Assembly (NCBI RefSeq): GCF_039534085.1
Contig: NZ_BAAAUT010000038.1
Span: forward strand, 1 to 64,000
DNA: 64,000 nucleotides
Source of the DNA: Planomonospora_B alba
GTDB lineage: Bacteria > Actinomycetota > Actinomycetes > Streptosporangiales > Streptosporangiaceae
Reading direction: 5' to 3'
Part shown: positions 8,412-16,843 of the stretch, piece by piece
How the letters are laid out: every line of letters begins with the position of its first letter
Numbering within the stretch: the stretch's first letter is position 1
Made by a program: the position numbers and the translations under genes
Notes under the pieces: model-generated
The model's database searches: none
Told to the model about the DNA's origin: nothing
What the model saw: only the letters and a program-made list of their open reading frames with translations

Positions 8412-9208
8412 CCGAGCTCGTGCTCTGGGCCGCGACGGCCTGCCTGGCCGCGGCGGTGGTGTGGCTCACCCGCGACCGCAGGCGCCTGGCCGACAGGCTC
8501 CGGGCCGAGCAGGCCGAGTCCGCCGGGCAGCGGGACGCGCTGGCCCGCGCCGCCCTGGCCGGGGAGCGGGCCCGGATCGCCCGTGAGCTGCACGACGTGG
8601 TCGCCCACGGGATCAGCATGATGACGCTCGGCGTCGGCGCCGGACGGATGATCATGGACAGGGACCCGGAGCGGGCCAGGGAGACCCTCCGGGCGGCCGA
8701 GGAGTCCGGCCGGCAGGCGCTCACCGAGCTGCAGCGGGTGCTGGGCCTGCTGAGCGCCGACGGCGAGGTGCGGACCAGGGCGCCCCAGCCGAGGCTGTCC
8801 GACCTGTCCGATCTGCTGGCCCGGGTCCGCACCGAGGGCCTGGCGGTGGACGTGGTCGAGGACGGCAGGCCCGTCGAGATCGGCCCGGCGCTGGAGCTGT
8901 CGGCCTACCGGATCGTCCAGGAGGCTCTGGGCAACACCCTGCGGCACGCCGGAGCCCGCTCGGCCCATGTCACGCTGCGCTGGCGGCCGGGCTTCCTGGA
9001 CGTGCTGGTCCGCGACGACGGGCGGGCCGCGGCCACGGTGACCGCGGGAGGCGGCCTGGTCGGCATCCGGGAGCGCGTCACGCTGTTCGGCGGGACGCTG
9101 GAGACGGCGCCGCTGGCGGAGGGGGGGTTCGAGTTGCGGGCCCGGCTGCCCACGCCGGAGGCGCGCGGGCCCTTCCCACCCTGGGCCGCGGTCAGTCGGC
9201 CTCGCTGA
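8408..9208 (+). CDS. NarL/DesK-type sensor histidine kinase without partner regulator
   Basis: A 266-residue kinase with one N-terminal membrane helix (about 3-20) and a short coiled coil. The HisKA_3 dimerisation helix carries the phospho-acceptor in ERARIARELHDVVAHG (His about 60), and a GHKL ATPase domain follows (N-box ALGNTLRHAGA, G-box GGLVGIRERVTLFGG). There is essentially no sensor domain and no response regulator next to it, so it is an orphan. Translation is probably coupled to the small upstream ORF. Its last 17 bases overlap the 3' end of the convergent Lrp-type gene. Confidence 0.9.
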   Translation: MTELVLWAATACLAAAVVWLTRDRRRLADRLRAEQAESAGQRDALARAALAGERARIARELHDVVAHGISMMTLGVGAGRMIMDRDPERARETLRAAEESGRQALTELQRVLGLLSADGEVRTRAPQPRLSDLSDLLARVRTEGLAVDVVEDGRPVEIGPALELSAYRIVQEALGNTLRHAGARSAHVTLRWRPGFLDVLVRDDGRAAATVTAGGGLVGIRERVTLFGGTLETAPLAEGGFELRARLPTPEARGPFPPWAAVSRPR

Positions 9209-9479
9209 GGCCGATGGAGAACGCGGCGTCGAGGTCGTGCCGGGAGTAGGCGCGGAAGGCGATGTGCGTCTCGGTGTGCAGCACCCCGGGCACCTTGTTG
9301 ATCCGGCCCGGGATGACCTCGGCGATCTCCTCGTAGGCCGCGACGCGGACCATGGCCATCAGGTCGTACTCGCCGGTGATGGAGTAGACCTCGCTCACCC
9401 CGTCGATCCCGGCGATCGCCTGGGCGACCTCGGGGATCCGGTCGACCTCGGCGTTGATGTGCACGATCGCGGTGACCAC
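9192..9479 (-). CDS. Stand-alone Lrp/AsnC ligand-binding (RAM) domain protein
   Basis: A 95-residue protein made only of the RAM amino-acid-sensing domain (VTAIVHINAEVDRIPEVAQAI...GVSEVYSITGEYDLMAMVRV...TETHIAFRAY), without the helix-turn-helix of full Lrp regulators. Such domains form dimers or decamers that bind amino acids; without a DNA-binding domain it probably modulates other proteins. GTG 9479 is chosen because AGGAGGA lies about 8 nt upstream. That Shine-Dalgarno sequence is part of an in-frame ATG that would add five residues (MRRKL). Confidence 0.9.
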   Translation of the reverse strand: MVTAIVHINAEVDRIPEVAQAIAGIDGVSEVYSITGEYDLMAMVRVAAYEEIAEVIPGRINKVPGVLHTETHIAFRAYSRHDLDAAFSIGLSEAD

Positions 9480-9523
9480 GAGCTTCCTCCTCATTGAGTG
9501 CGGCTTGTCTGATGCCGAAGGTA

Positions 9524-11317
9524 TCAGCGGAGCGGGCGGCCCTCGCGCCGCCGGTGCGGCTCCCCGGAGGACTCCTGCGCCCGGTGGGCGCGGTCGATCC
9601 GCTCCAGCAGCCGGGCCGAGCCCGTGACCGGCATGCTCCAGCCGCGCCCCGCGCCGGGCGGGGTGCCGTCCGGAGCGCCGGGCGGGGCCTCGACGAGCTC
9701 CACCAGCCGCACGCCTGGGCCCTCCAGCCAGCGCAGCACGCACTCGGTCTCCTCCGCGCCGGCCGCGGGGGTGGGACCGGGGCCCGGCACCACGGTCTCG
9801 GCGGTGGCGACCAGCGCCGCCGTGAACGGCGCGGGGTGGGCGCCCCGCGGCATCACCCCGGCCGCGGCCAGGCGGCCGTGCCGGACGACGTGGACCTCCC
9901 AGCCGCCGGCGGCGGACGGGGCCGCCGCGACCAGCTGGGGGATCGAGGTCAGCGCCCGCAGGCGCTGCATGCGGGCCGAGGCGCGGACATAGGCGGCGAG
10001 GCGGTCCCGGTCGGCGGCGGCCTCCTCGTAGCGCTGCTCCGCGGCCAACCGCGCCATCCTGGCCTCGACCGCGGCGAACACCGGGCCGGCGTCCACCTCC
10101 ATGGCGCGGCGGGCGGCCTCGACGTGCCGGGCGTACTCCTCGGGGCTCTGGCGGCCCTCGCACGGGGCGCCGCACCTGCCGATCCCGGCCAGCGCGCAGG
10201 CCGGGCGGCCCCGGCGCGGGGAGATCCGGTCGGTGCACCGCCGCAGCGGCACCGCCTCGTGCAGCGCGGCGCGGGCGTCGTCGGCGGCGCGGGTGCTGGC
10301 GAAGGGGCCGAGGTAGGCGGCCCGGTCGTCCTTGACCTCGCGGACGATCGACAGGCGGGGGAAGGGCTCGTCGGTGAGCTTGAGCCAGACGACCTTCTCC
10401 GGGAAGCGGGACCTGCGGTTGTAGCGGGGCTTGGCCGAGCCGATCAGCCGCAGCTCCCTGACCTCGGCCTCCAGCGGGGTCGCGCAGACGATCGGCCGGA
10501 CCCGGGCGGCGATGCCGACCATCTCCCGGATCCGGGGGCGGGTCTCGCTCGCGGTGAAGTAACCGCGCACCCGGGTGCGGAGGTTGACGCTCTTGCCGAC
10601 GTAGAGCGGGTCGCCGCGCTCGTCCTCGAAGACGTAGACGCCCGGCGCGGAGGGAACCGCCTCGGCCAGGTGCCGCTTGCGGCGCTGCTCCGGCGTGGGC
10701 GCGCGGGTGAAGCCCTTCAGCTCCTCCAGGGTGTGCACGCCGAAGGAGCCGGCCCGCTCGATCAGCGCGTGCAGCACGTCCACGGTGGCGCGGGCGTCGG
10801 ACAGGGCGCGGTGGCAGGGCTCGGTGGAGCTGAAGAGCCGGGCCAGCGTGGCCAGCTTGCAGTTGGGCGCCTCGTCGCGGGTCAGCAGCCTGCGGGCGAG
10901 GGCGACGGTGTCGAGGACGGGATGGGCGGGCGGCGGGTATCCGTGCGCGGCGCAGGCGGCCTTGACGAACCCCACGTCGAAGCCGGCGTTGTGCGCCACC
11001 AGGGTGGCGCCCTCGGCGAACGCCAGGAAGGCCGGGAGCACGGACTCGATCCGGGGGGCCTGCGCGACCATGGCGTCGGTGATGCCGGTCAGCACCGAGA
11101 TGAACGGCGGGATCGGCGTGCCGGGGTTCACCAGGGTGGTGAACTCGCCCAGCACCTGCCCGCCCCGGACCTTGACCGCACCGATCTCGGTGATCGCGTG
11201 CTCGCCCGCCGAGACGCCCGTGGTCTCCAGGTCGAAGACCACGAACGTGATCTGGCTGAGCGGGGTGCCCAGCTCGTCCAGCGTCCCCTGCACGGCATGT
11301 TCCACGGTCACGACCAT
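9524..11317 (-). CDS. DEDD exonuclease / UvrC-type GIY-YIG fusion nuclease
   Basis: A 597-residue fusion. Residues about 20-185 form a DnaQ-like 3'-5' exonuclease: FDLETTG (Exo I), LVAHNAGFDVGF (Exo II) and HRALSDARATVDVL (Exo III, with the catalytic His-Asp). Residues about 210-295 form a GIY-YIG nuclease like UvrC/Cho (GVYVFEDERGDPLYVGKSVNLRTRVRGYF), followed by UvrC-like helices with a CxxxxxxxC pattern (CALAGIGRCGAPCEG) and a UVR-like region (RYEEAAADRDRL). The same fusion is known in actinobacteria (M. tuberculosis Rv2191). A role in DNA repair is inferred from the domains. ATG 11317 has AGGGG 6 nt upstream and is preferred over 11335. Confidence 0.93.
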   Translation of the reverse strand: MVVTVEHAVQGTLDELGTPLSQITFVVFDLETTGVSAGEHAITEIGAVKVRGGQVLGEFTTLVNPGTPIPPFISVLTGITDAMVAQAPRIESVLPAFLAFAEGATLVAHNAGFDVGFVKAACAAHGYPPPAHPVLDTVALARRLLTRDEAPNCKLATLARLFSSTEPCHRALSDARATVDVLHALIERAGSFGVHTLEELKGFTRAPTPEQRRKRHLAEAVPSAPGVYVFEDERGDPLYVGKSVNLRTRVRGYFTASETRPRIREMVGIAARVRPIVCATPLEAEVRELRLIGSAKPRYNRRSRFPEKVVWLKLTDEPFPRLSIVREVKDDRAAYLGPFASTRAADDARAALHEAVPLRRCTDRISPRRGRPACALAGIGRCGAPCEGRQSPEEYARHVEAARRAMEVDAGPVFAAVEARMARLAAEQRYEEAAADRDRLAAYVRASARMQRLRALTSIPQLVAAAPSAAGGWEVHVVRHGRLAAAGVMPRGAHPAPFTAALVATAETVVPGPGPTPAAGAEETECVLRWLEGPGVRLVELVEAPPGAPDGTPPGAGRGWSMPVTGSARLLERIDRAHRAQESSGEPHRRREGRPLR

Positions 11318-11434
11318 AGGAGCCCCTACCGACATTCGGCTCGCGCCCCCGGCCCCGGCGGTCCGGGCCGCGGTGTCACGCCGTGTCGCGAGGGCCGTAC
11401 TCTTGACGGATAGACCAATCCGACAGGGGCCGTG

Positions 11435-12757
11435 ATGAGTTCAGCCGGAGAGGGCCTGTCTCGTCCGCTGCCCGAGCAGGTCCGCTTACACGTCGTGGAG
11501 ATGGCGGCGCAGGTCCTCGGCGCCATGCCCGCGGCCGATGTGCCGCCGCCGCTGCGCACCATCGCCAAGTTCGAGCCGCGCAAGCGGGCCCGGCTGGGCG
11601 GCACGCAGATCGCCGCGCAGCTGGAGGCGGACAAGGAGTTCCGCGAGGCCGTCGCCGAGGTGCTGTCCACCGGCATGCCCGAGCTGGCCGCCGCCCTGGC
11701 CGAGGGGACCGTGCCGCCGGCGGCCGAGCCGGTGCTGGTGGCGGCCGCCGCCTATCTGACCCGGCCGCCCGGGTGGGTGGACATGGTGGAGGCGGCCCGC
11801 ACCGACCTGGAGCGGTCGGCGGCCGTCGCGGAGGGCTCCGCCCAGGAGCAGGCGCTCACCCGGCTGCGCGAGCAGCTGGCCGCGCAGAAGGCCGCGGCCA
11901 AGGAGGAGACCGACCGGCTGCGTGAGCAGCTCAAGGCCGCCCGGGCGGAGGTCTCCGACCTCCGGCACAAGCTGCACTCCGCGCGCGAGCGGGCCAGGGC
12001 CGCCGAGACGCGCGCGGCCGAGATGGAGCAGGCCGCGCTCCAGGCCCAGAGCGCCGCGGCGGCGGCGGGCAGCGCCGGGGAGAGCGAGCTGCGCCGGCTG
12101 CGGGAGCGGCTGGCCGACTCCGAGCGCCAGCTGGAGGCCGCCCGCCGGGCCGCCCGGGAGGGCCGCAGCGTGGAGGACACCCGGGTCCGCGTGCTGCTGG
12201 ACGCGCTCGCCGACGCGGCGGCCGGGCTCCGCCGGGAGCTGGCCCTGCCGTCGAACATCAACCGGCCGGCGGACTCCGTCGCCTCGGTCTCCCCCGGCAG
12301 GCCCGGGGTGCGGGCGGTGCCGGCCCGGGCGCTCGCCGACGACGACCCCGCCCTGCTCGACCAGCTGCTGGCGCTGCCGCAGATCCACCTGATCGTGGAC
12401 GGCTACAACGTCACCAAGGCCGGGTACGGCACGCTCACCCTCGCCGACCAGCGCAACCGCCTGCTCACCGGGCTCGGCGCGCTGTACGCGCAGACCCGTA
12501 CCGAGCTGACCTGCGTCTTCGACGGCGCGGAGCTGGACGGCCCGGTCCCGGTCTCGGCGCCGCGCGGGGTCCGGGTGCTGTTCAGCGCGCCCGGCCAGAT
12601 CGCCGACGACCTGATCCGCCAGCTGGTCCGCGCCGAACCCGCGGGCCGCGCCCTCGCGGTGGTCTCCTCCGACCGGGAGGTGGCCGAGTCCGTCCGGCGG
12701 ATGGGCGCGCGCCCGGTTCCCGCCGCGCTGCTGCTGAAGCGCCTCGGGCGGGCCTGA
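11435..12757 (+). CDS. NYN (YacP/PIN-like) nuclease with long coiled coil
   Basis: A 440-residue protein. The N-terminal domain (about 1-125) contains RTIAKFEPRKRARLGGTQIAAQLE, a long coiled coil covers about 128-240 (repeated REQL/RL heptads), and the C-terminus (about 305-440) is a NYN domain. The NYN nuclease motifs are LIVDGYNVTKAGYG, CVFDGAELDG, SAPGQIADDLIRQLV and AVVSSDREVAESVRRMGA, which hold the acidic residues expected for metal-dependent RNase activity. Relatives act on RNA, but the substrate here is unknown. ATG 11435 is 5 nt after AGGGG; GTG 11432 is too close. Divergent from the exonuclease fusion. Confidence 0.88.
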   Translation: MSSAGEGLSRPLPEQVRLHVVEMAAQVLGAMPAADVPPPLRTIAKFEPRKRARLGGTQIAAQLEADKEFREAVAEVLSTGMPELAAALAEGTVPPAAEPVLVAAAAYLTRPPGWVDMVEAARTDLERSAAVAEGSAQEQALTRLREQLAAQKAAAKEETDRLREQLKAARAEVSDLRHKLHSARERARAAETRAAEMEQAALQAQSAAAAAGSAGESELRRLRERLADSERQLEAARRAAREGRSVEDTRVRVLLDALADAAAGLRRELALPSNINRPADSVASVSPGRPGVRAVPARALADDDPALLDQLLALPQIHLIVDGYNVTKAGYGTLTLADQRNRLLTGLGALYAQTRTELTCVFDGAELDGPVPVSAPRGVRVLFSAPGQIADDLIRQLVRAEPAGRALAVVSSDREVAESVRRMGARPVPAALLLKRLGRA

Positions 12758-12827
12758 GCGGCCCCGGCGCGTCCGGACGGCCCGGGGACGCCGGCTCCGG
12801 GTCTCGGAAGGGCTGCGAACCAGACGA

Positions 12828-12846
12828 AAAGGTGAGCCGTACCTTA
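12828..12846. promoter_or_regulatory. Candidate DtxR/IdeR iron box in the NlpC/P60 promoter
   Basis: AAAGGTGAGCCGTACCTTA matches 15 of 19 positions of the DtxR/IdeR consensus as I know it and has inverted AAGGT/ACCTT arms. It overlaps the -35 region of a promoter whose -10 hexamer is probably TACTAT (12856-12861). It could equally be a chance near-palindrome; no iron gene is nearby. Confidence 0.35.
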
Positions 12847-12895
12847 CCGATTCTGTACTATTCGCCCCAGGTCTTTACGGCGGGAGGGCGTAGTA

Positions 12896-13897
12896 GTGGC
12901 CTGGGCGGGCATGCCGAGAATCCATGGGCGGGCACCTGTCGCGGCAGGGCTGGCGCTCGCGGCGCTCCTGCTGCCGGTGCTGCCGGGCGGCGACGCGCTC
13001 GCCGAGCCGAAGCCGACGATCGCCGAGGCCAGGAAGAAGCTGAAGAAGCTCAACGAGCAGGCCGACCTGATCGTCGAGAAGTACAACCAGGCGGGCGAGA
13101 AGTGGAAGAAGGCCCGCAAGCGCTACCAGACGCTCAACGACGACCTGAAGCGGCAGAGCCGGAAGGTCGCCGGGCTGCGCGAGGAGCTCGTCACGATGGC
13201 CGTCAGCAACTACCAGCTGGGCGCCGCGACGGGCTGGGAGGGCCTGATCGCCCGGTCCGACCCGGGCGCCCTGCTGAGCGGCATGGCCAGGATGGACCAG
13301 ATGTCGGCGCTGAGGGCCCAGTCCCTGAGGGCCTTCGACGAGGCCACCGAGAGCCTGCGGGCCGACCGGGACAAGGCCAAGAAGGCCCTGGCGGAGGCCG
13401 ACGCCTCGCGTGACGAGCTGGCGGAGCAGAAGGCCAAGGCCGACAGGATGGTCAAGGAGCAGATCAAGCTCCTGCGCGAGCTCGGCGCCTACCGCACGGG
13501 TGACCCGAACAGCCCCGGCATCCAGTACACCGGGCCGGCCTCGGGCAACGCCCGCAAGGTCCTGGAGTTCGCCTTCGCCCAGGTCGGCAAGCCGTACCGG
13601 TACGGCGGCACGGGCCCCGGCGCCTGGGACTGCTCCGGGCTGACCCAGGGGGCCTGGCGGGCCGCGGGGGTCAGCCTGCCCCGGACGACCTGGGAGCAGT
13701 GGAGCTGGGGCGCGAGCCGGAGGGTCTCCCTGGACGCCCTCCAGCCGGGCGACCTGATCTTCAGCGAGGGGCTGGGGCACGTGAGCATCTACGTCGGCAA
13801 CGGCCAGATCGTCCACGCCCCGCAGACCGGCGACGTCGTCAAGGTCGTCACGCTCTCGTCCTACGGCCGCCGCCTGGTGGGCGCCGTCCGCCCCTGA
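12896..13897 (+). CDS. NlpC/P60 peptidoglycan endopeptidase with coiled-coil N-terminus
   Basis: A 333-residue secreted hydrolase. A signal peptide (about 1-37, ending DALAEP) is followed by a long Lys/Glu-rich coiled coil (about 40-195) and the NlpC/P60 domain (about 215-333). The catalytic triad is visible: Cys in WDCSGLTQ, His in GLGHVSIYVG and a third His in IVHAPQTGD. It resembles RipA/RipC-type D-glutamyl-DAP endopeptidases, whose coiled coil often carries autoinhibition or FtsEX interaction. GTG 12896 has GGAGGG 7 nt upstream. Inferred role: cell-wall cleavage during division or growth. Confidence 0.93.
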   Translation: MAWAGMPRIHGRAPVAAGLALAALLLPVLPGGDALAEPKPTIAEARKKLKKLNEQADLIVEKYNQAGEKWKKARKRYQTLNDDLKRQSRKVAGLREELVTMAVSNYQLGAATGWEGLIARSDPGALLSGMARMDQMSALRAQSLRAFDEATESLRADRDKAKKALAEADASRDELAEQKAKADRMVKEQIKLLRELGAYRTGDPNSPGIQYTGPASGNARKVLEFAFAQVGKPYRYGGTGPGAWDCSGLTQGAWRAAGVSLPRTTWEQWSWGASRRVSLDALQPGDLIFSEGLGHVSIYVGNGQIVHAPQTGDVVKVVTLSSYGRRLVGAVRP

Positions 13898-13998
13898 GGC
13901 CCGCGCGGCGCTCCGGGCCGCCCCGGCGCCCGGCTCCGGCGTCCGGCCGATCGCCGGGGAGCGGCTCCGGCCCCGCGCGGCGCGCCGCTCGGGAGGAC

Positions 13999-14061
13999 GC
14001 CTGCGGCGTGCGGGAGGCCGCACCGTGACGCCTACGGCGTGCGGGGAAGCCGCACCGTGAC
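13999..14061. repeat. Tandem duplication of the histidine kinase 3' end
   Basis: Two adjacent copies of a 31/32-nt unit (13999-14029 and 14030-14061) differ at only a few positions. The unit holds the last codons of the kinase gene including the stop. In the outer copy the stop TAG is CAG, so the vestigial copy lies just past the real end. Confidence 0.8.
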
Positions 14062-15144
14062 GAGGAGACCGCCGCCGGGGCGGGCGACGAGGCCGAGGGT
14101 CCCGTCGTGGGCGCGGACGACGCTGTGCACGATGGCCAGGCCGAGTCCGACGCCGGCGTGCCCGTCGGTGCGCACGCGCTCCGTTCCGCGCTGGAAGGGC
14201 TCGGTGAGGGCCGGTACCCGTTCCGGTGGGAGCCGGCGGCCCGTGTTCCCGACCCGGAGCACGCTCGCGTCGCCGTGCTCCTCGGTGTGGACCGTCACGG
14301 TGCCGCCGACGGGGAGGTTGTGGACGATGGCGTTCTGGACCAGGTTCGTCACCATCCGCAGCAGGAGCTCGGCGGAGCCGCTGGTCCGGGCCGCCCCGCC
14401 GGTGACGTCCAGCGTGATCCGGCGCTGTTCGGCGAGGGGGAGCAGCGTCTCGGCGGCCTCTTCGGCGAGGAGGGACAGGTCGACGTCCTGGCGGGTGAAG
14501 TCCGCGCGGTCGCCGCGGCTGAGCAGCAGGAGGGCGTCGGTGAGGTCGATCGCCCGCTGGTTGACGGCGTGCAGGCGCTCGATGAGTTCGTCCCGGTCCC
14601 GCGCGGGGTCCTTGCGGGCGACGTCGAGGAGCGTCCGCGAGATCGCCAGCGGGGTGCGCAGTTCGTGGGAGGCGTTCGCGGCGAACCTCTGCTGCTCGGC
14701 GACGTGGGACTCGAGCCGTTCGAGCATCGCGTCGAACGCGTCGGAGAGCTCACGGAACTCGTCCTGGCGGCCTTTCATGCGGATCCGGTGGGACAGCGAC
14801 CCGTCGGCGGTCATCCGGGCCGCATCCGTGATCTGCGTGAGGGGCGCGAGCATCCGACCGGCGAGGATCCATCCGCCCAGCAGGCCGAACGCCAGCAGGA
14901 AGGCCAGGGCCTGGGCCGCGCGGGGGGCGAAGGCGCGCTGCAGGTCGGTGCGGTTGGGCGCGAACCTCGGGAGCGGCGCGCCGGGCCGGCCGCCCTCCAG
15001 CCCGGTCATGAGCGCGCCGTCGGGCACGTAACGCAGCAGGAACACCCATACCACGGCCAGCAGGAGAGCTCCGGCGAGCAGGAGGAATCCGGCGTAGCTG
15101 AGGGTGAGCCTCAGCCGGGCGCTGGGTCCCGGACGCCTTTTCAC
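14032..15144 (-). CDS. Sensor histidine kinase (HisKA, OmpR-partner type)
   Basis: A 370-residue kinase with two membrane helices (about 12-35 and 77-97). They flank a roughly 40-residue extracytoplasmic loop (VPDGALMTGLEGGRPGAPLPRF...). After this come a HAMP domain (about 98-150), HisKA with the phospho-His in FAANASHELRTPLAISR, and HATPase_c (N-box MVTNLVQNAIVHN, G-boxes VGLGLAIV and GGGLLVTV). GTG 15144 overlaps the stop of the upstream regulator (GTGA), so the two are coupled. It closes a vanZ-regulator-kinase operon. The signal is unknown. Confidence 0.93.
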   Translation of the reverse strand: MKRRPGPSARLRLTLSYAGFLLLAGALLLAVVWVFLLRYVPDGALMTGLEGGRPGAPLPRFAPNRTDLQRAFAPRAAQALAFLLAFGLLGGWILAGRMLAPLTQITDAARMTADGSLSHRIRMKGRQDEFRELSDAFDAMLERLESHVAEQQRFAANASHELRTPLAISRTLLDVARKDPARDRDELIERLHAVNQRAIDLTDALLLLSRGDRADFTRQDVDLSLLAEEAAETLLPLAEQRRITLDVTGGAARTSGSAELLLRMVTNLVQNAIVHNLPVGGTVTVHTEEHGDASVLRVGNTGRRLPPERVPALTEPFQRGTERVRTDGHAGVGLGLAIVHSVVRAHDGTLGLVARPGGGLLVTVRLPRTP

Positions 15145-15845
15145 GGGGTGCCGCCGGGGCGGGCGGGGCCGGCGCCTGCGCCGGCCCCGGTGTCGATCCG
15201 GTAGCCGACGCCGGGGACCGTGGCGATGAGCCATGGCTCGCCGAGCCGTTTGCGCAGTGCGGAGACGGTGATGCGGACGGCGTTGGTGAAGGGGTCGGCG
15301 TTGGCGTCCCAGGCCCGCTCCAGCAGCTCTTCGGCGCTGACGACGCCGCCCTCGGCGGCGACGAGGACCTCGAGCACGGCGAACTGCTTGCGGGTGAGCG
15401 CGACGTAGCGCCCGTCCCGGAAGACCTCCCGGCGGAAGGGGTCGACCCGCAGACCCGCGATCTCCCTGACCGGGGGCCGGGCGTGCGCGCGTCTGCGGTC
15501 GAGCGCCCTCAGCCGCAGGACGAGCTCCCGCAGGTCGAACGGTTTGGTGAGGTAGTCGTCGGCGCCGAGCCCGAACCCGGAGGCCTTGTCGTCGATCCGG
15601 TCGGCGGCGGTGAGCATGAGGATCGGGATGCCGCTGCCGGAGGCGACGATGCGCCGGGCGACCTCGTCCCCTGAGGGGCCGGGGATGTCGCGGTCGAGGA
15701 CCGCGAGGTCGTAGGAGTTGACGCTGAGCAGTTCCAGGGCGGAGTCGCCGTCGCCGGCGATGTCGGCGGCGATCGCCTCCAGCCGCAGACCGTCACGGAC
15801 GGCTTCGGCCAGGTAGGGCTCGTCCTCCACGATCAGTACGCGCAT
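15141..15845 (-). CDS. OmpR/PhoB-family response regulator
   Basis: A 234-residue regulator. The receiver domain (1-115) has the acidic pocket VEDE, phospho-acceptor Asp51 in LAVLDRDIPGPSGDEVARRI, Thr in LMLTAA and Lys in LTKPF. A winged-helix DNA-binding domain follows (about 130-222, RKQFAVLEVLVAAEGGVVSAEELLERAW...VRITVSALRKRLG...TVPGVGYRI). A Gly/Ala/Pro tail ends it. It overlaps the kinase by 4 nt and lies 68 nt after the vanZ-like gene on the same strand. The targets may include its own operon. Confidence 0.95.
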   Translation of the reverse strand: MRVLIVEDEPYLAEAVRDGLRLEAIAADIAGDGDSALELLSVNSYDLAVLDRDIPGPSGDEVARRIVASGSGIPILMLTAADRIDDKASGFGLGADDYLTKPFDLRELVLRLRALDRRRAHARPPVREIAGLRVDPFRREVFRDGRYVALTRKQFAVLEVLVAAEGGVVSAEELLERAWDANADPFTNAVRITVSALRKRLGEPWLIATVPGVGYRIDTGAGAGAGPARPGGTP

Positions 15846-15913
15846 GCCCGGAGCTTAGGCGGCACGATGTATCGCCGGGGTATGCGAGGGCGCGGGCACC
15901 TCGGGGACGCGGC

Positions 15914-16618
15914 TCAGTCCGCCGGTGCCGGCGCGGGGCGGGGCCGGGCCGGCGGAGCCTCCGTCGCGGTGCGCCACCAGCGGCGCGACGCCAGTGCGGC
16001 GAGCACGGCGCCGGCGGCGTTGAGCAGCACGTCGTCCACCGAGGACACCCGGTCCAGCCGCAGGGCGTACTGCGCGGTCTCGACCAGGACCGAGCAGCCC
16101 GCCCCGAGCGCCAGGACCCGCGGCGCGGACGCCAGCGCCGCGAACCGCACCGGAGCGAAGAACCCCAGCGCCGCGAAGACCAGCAGGTTGCCGCCGACGC
16201 CGAGCGGCCCCATCGTGACCAGGTCCCGCAGCGGGATCAGGCTCACCCGGCCGGGGGCGGTTCCGGCTCCCGGACCCGGCATCATGGTCATCCAGACGAA
16301 CGGCGCCGTCCCGTGGACCATGCCCACCTCGGCCAGCGACGTCCGCCACGCCGACGCGGCGCCCGCGGCACGCCGGCGGCGCGCCAGAGCCCACGCCACC
16401 AGGGCGGCCGGCGGCAGCGCGACCAGCGTCATGAGCAGCACGCCGTTGAACGTGTCGAAGCAGCCGTGCCACCGGCCGGCGAAGCACGCCGGGGCGGACA
16501 TCAGCAGCGGCCGCCGCACGGTGAACACCACGCCCGCCAGGCCGAGGACCGCCAGGCCGGCGAGCCCGGTCCTGCGGACGCGGCGGGGCGGTGACGACAG
16601 GGATGCACTCCGGTTCAT
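15914..16618 (-). CDS. VanZ-family membrane protein
   Basis: A 234-residue protein with about five membrane helices. The C-terminal VanZ signature reads LIPLRDLV...GGNLLVFAALGFFAPV...ALGAGCSVLVETAQYALRLDRVSSVDDVLLNAAGAVLAAL. VanZ itself gives low-level teicoplanin resistance in enterococci; most actinomycete VanZ-like proteins have unknown roles at the envelope. It precedes a response regulator and kinase in the same direction, so an envelope-stress circuit is a reasonable inference. There are no vanHAX genes nearby, so a glycopeptide resistance cassette is not supported. Confidence 0.88.
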   Translation of the reverse strand: MNRSASLSSPPRRVRRTGLAGLAVLGLAGVVFTVRRPLLMSAPACFAGRWHGCFDTFNGVLLMTLVALPPAALVAWALARRRRAAGAASAWRTSLAEVGMVHGTAPFVWMTMMPGPGAGTAPGRVSLIPLRDLVTMGPLGVGGNLLVFAALGFFAPVRFAALASAPRVLALGAGCSVLVETAQYALRLDRVSSVDDVLLNAAGAVLAALASRRWWRTATEAPPARPRPAPAPAD

Positions 16619-16843
16619 GTCCCCATCGGAGCCGCAGGGCCGTTGCGGTGGCGTATGCGATTTCGGATACGCCCGCGATACCTCACCCGCCTTTCCGTGA
16701 AGTTTATATCTCTTTGTCGGTTTTTTGTCGGCGATCTCCGAGGGCTGCCGGTCCGGCGGGACCGGTCCGTCCCGTGCCCTGGCGTCGGGCGAACCGGTCC
16801 CGCCGGGCGGCGGCTCCCCGGGATTCCGTGAAGATCATCACCA

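Noticed and set aside
14032..16618. Glycopeptide-resistance (van) cluster
   Set aside because: Only a VanZ-like gene and a generic two-component system are present; vanH, vanA and vanX are absent, and the regulator lacks the VanR-type sequence.
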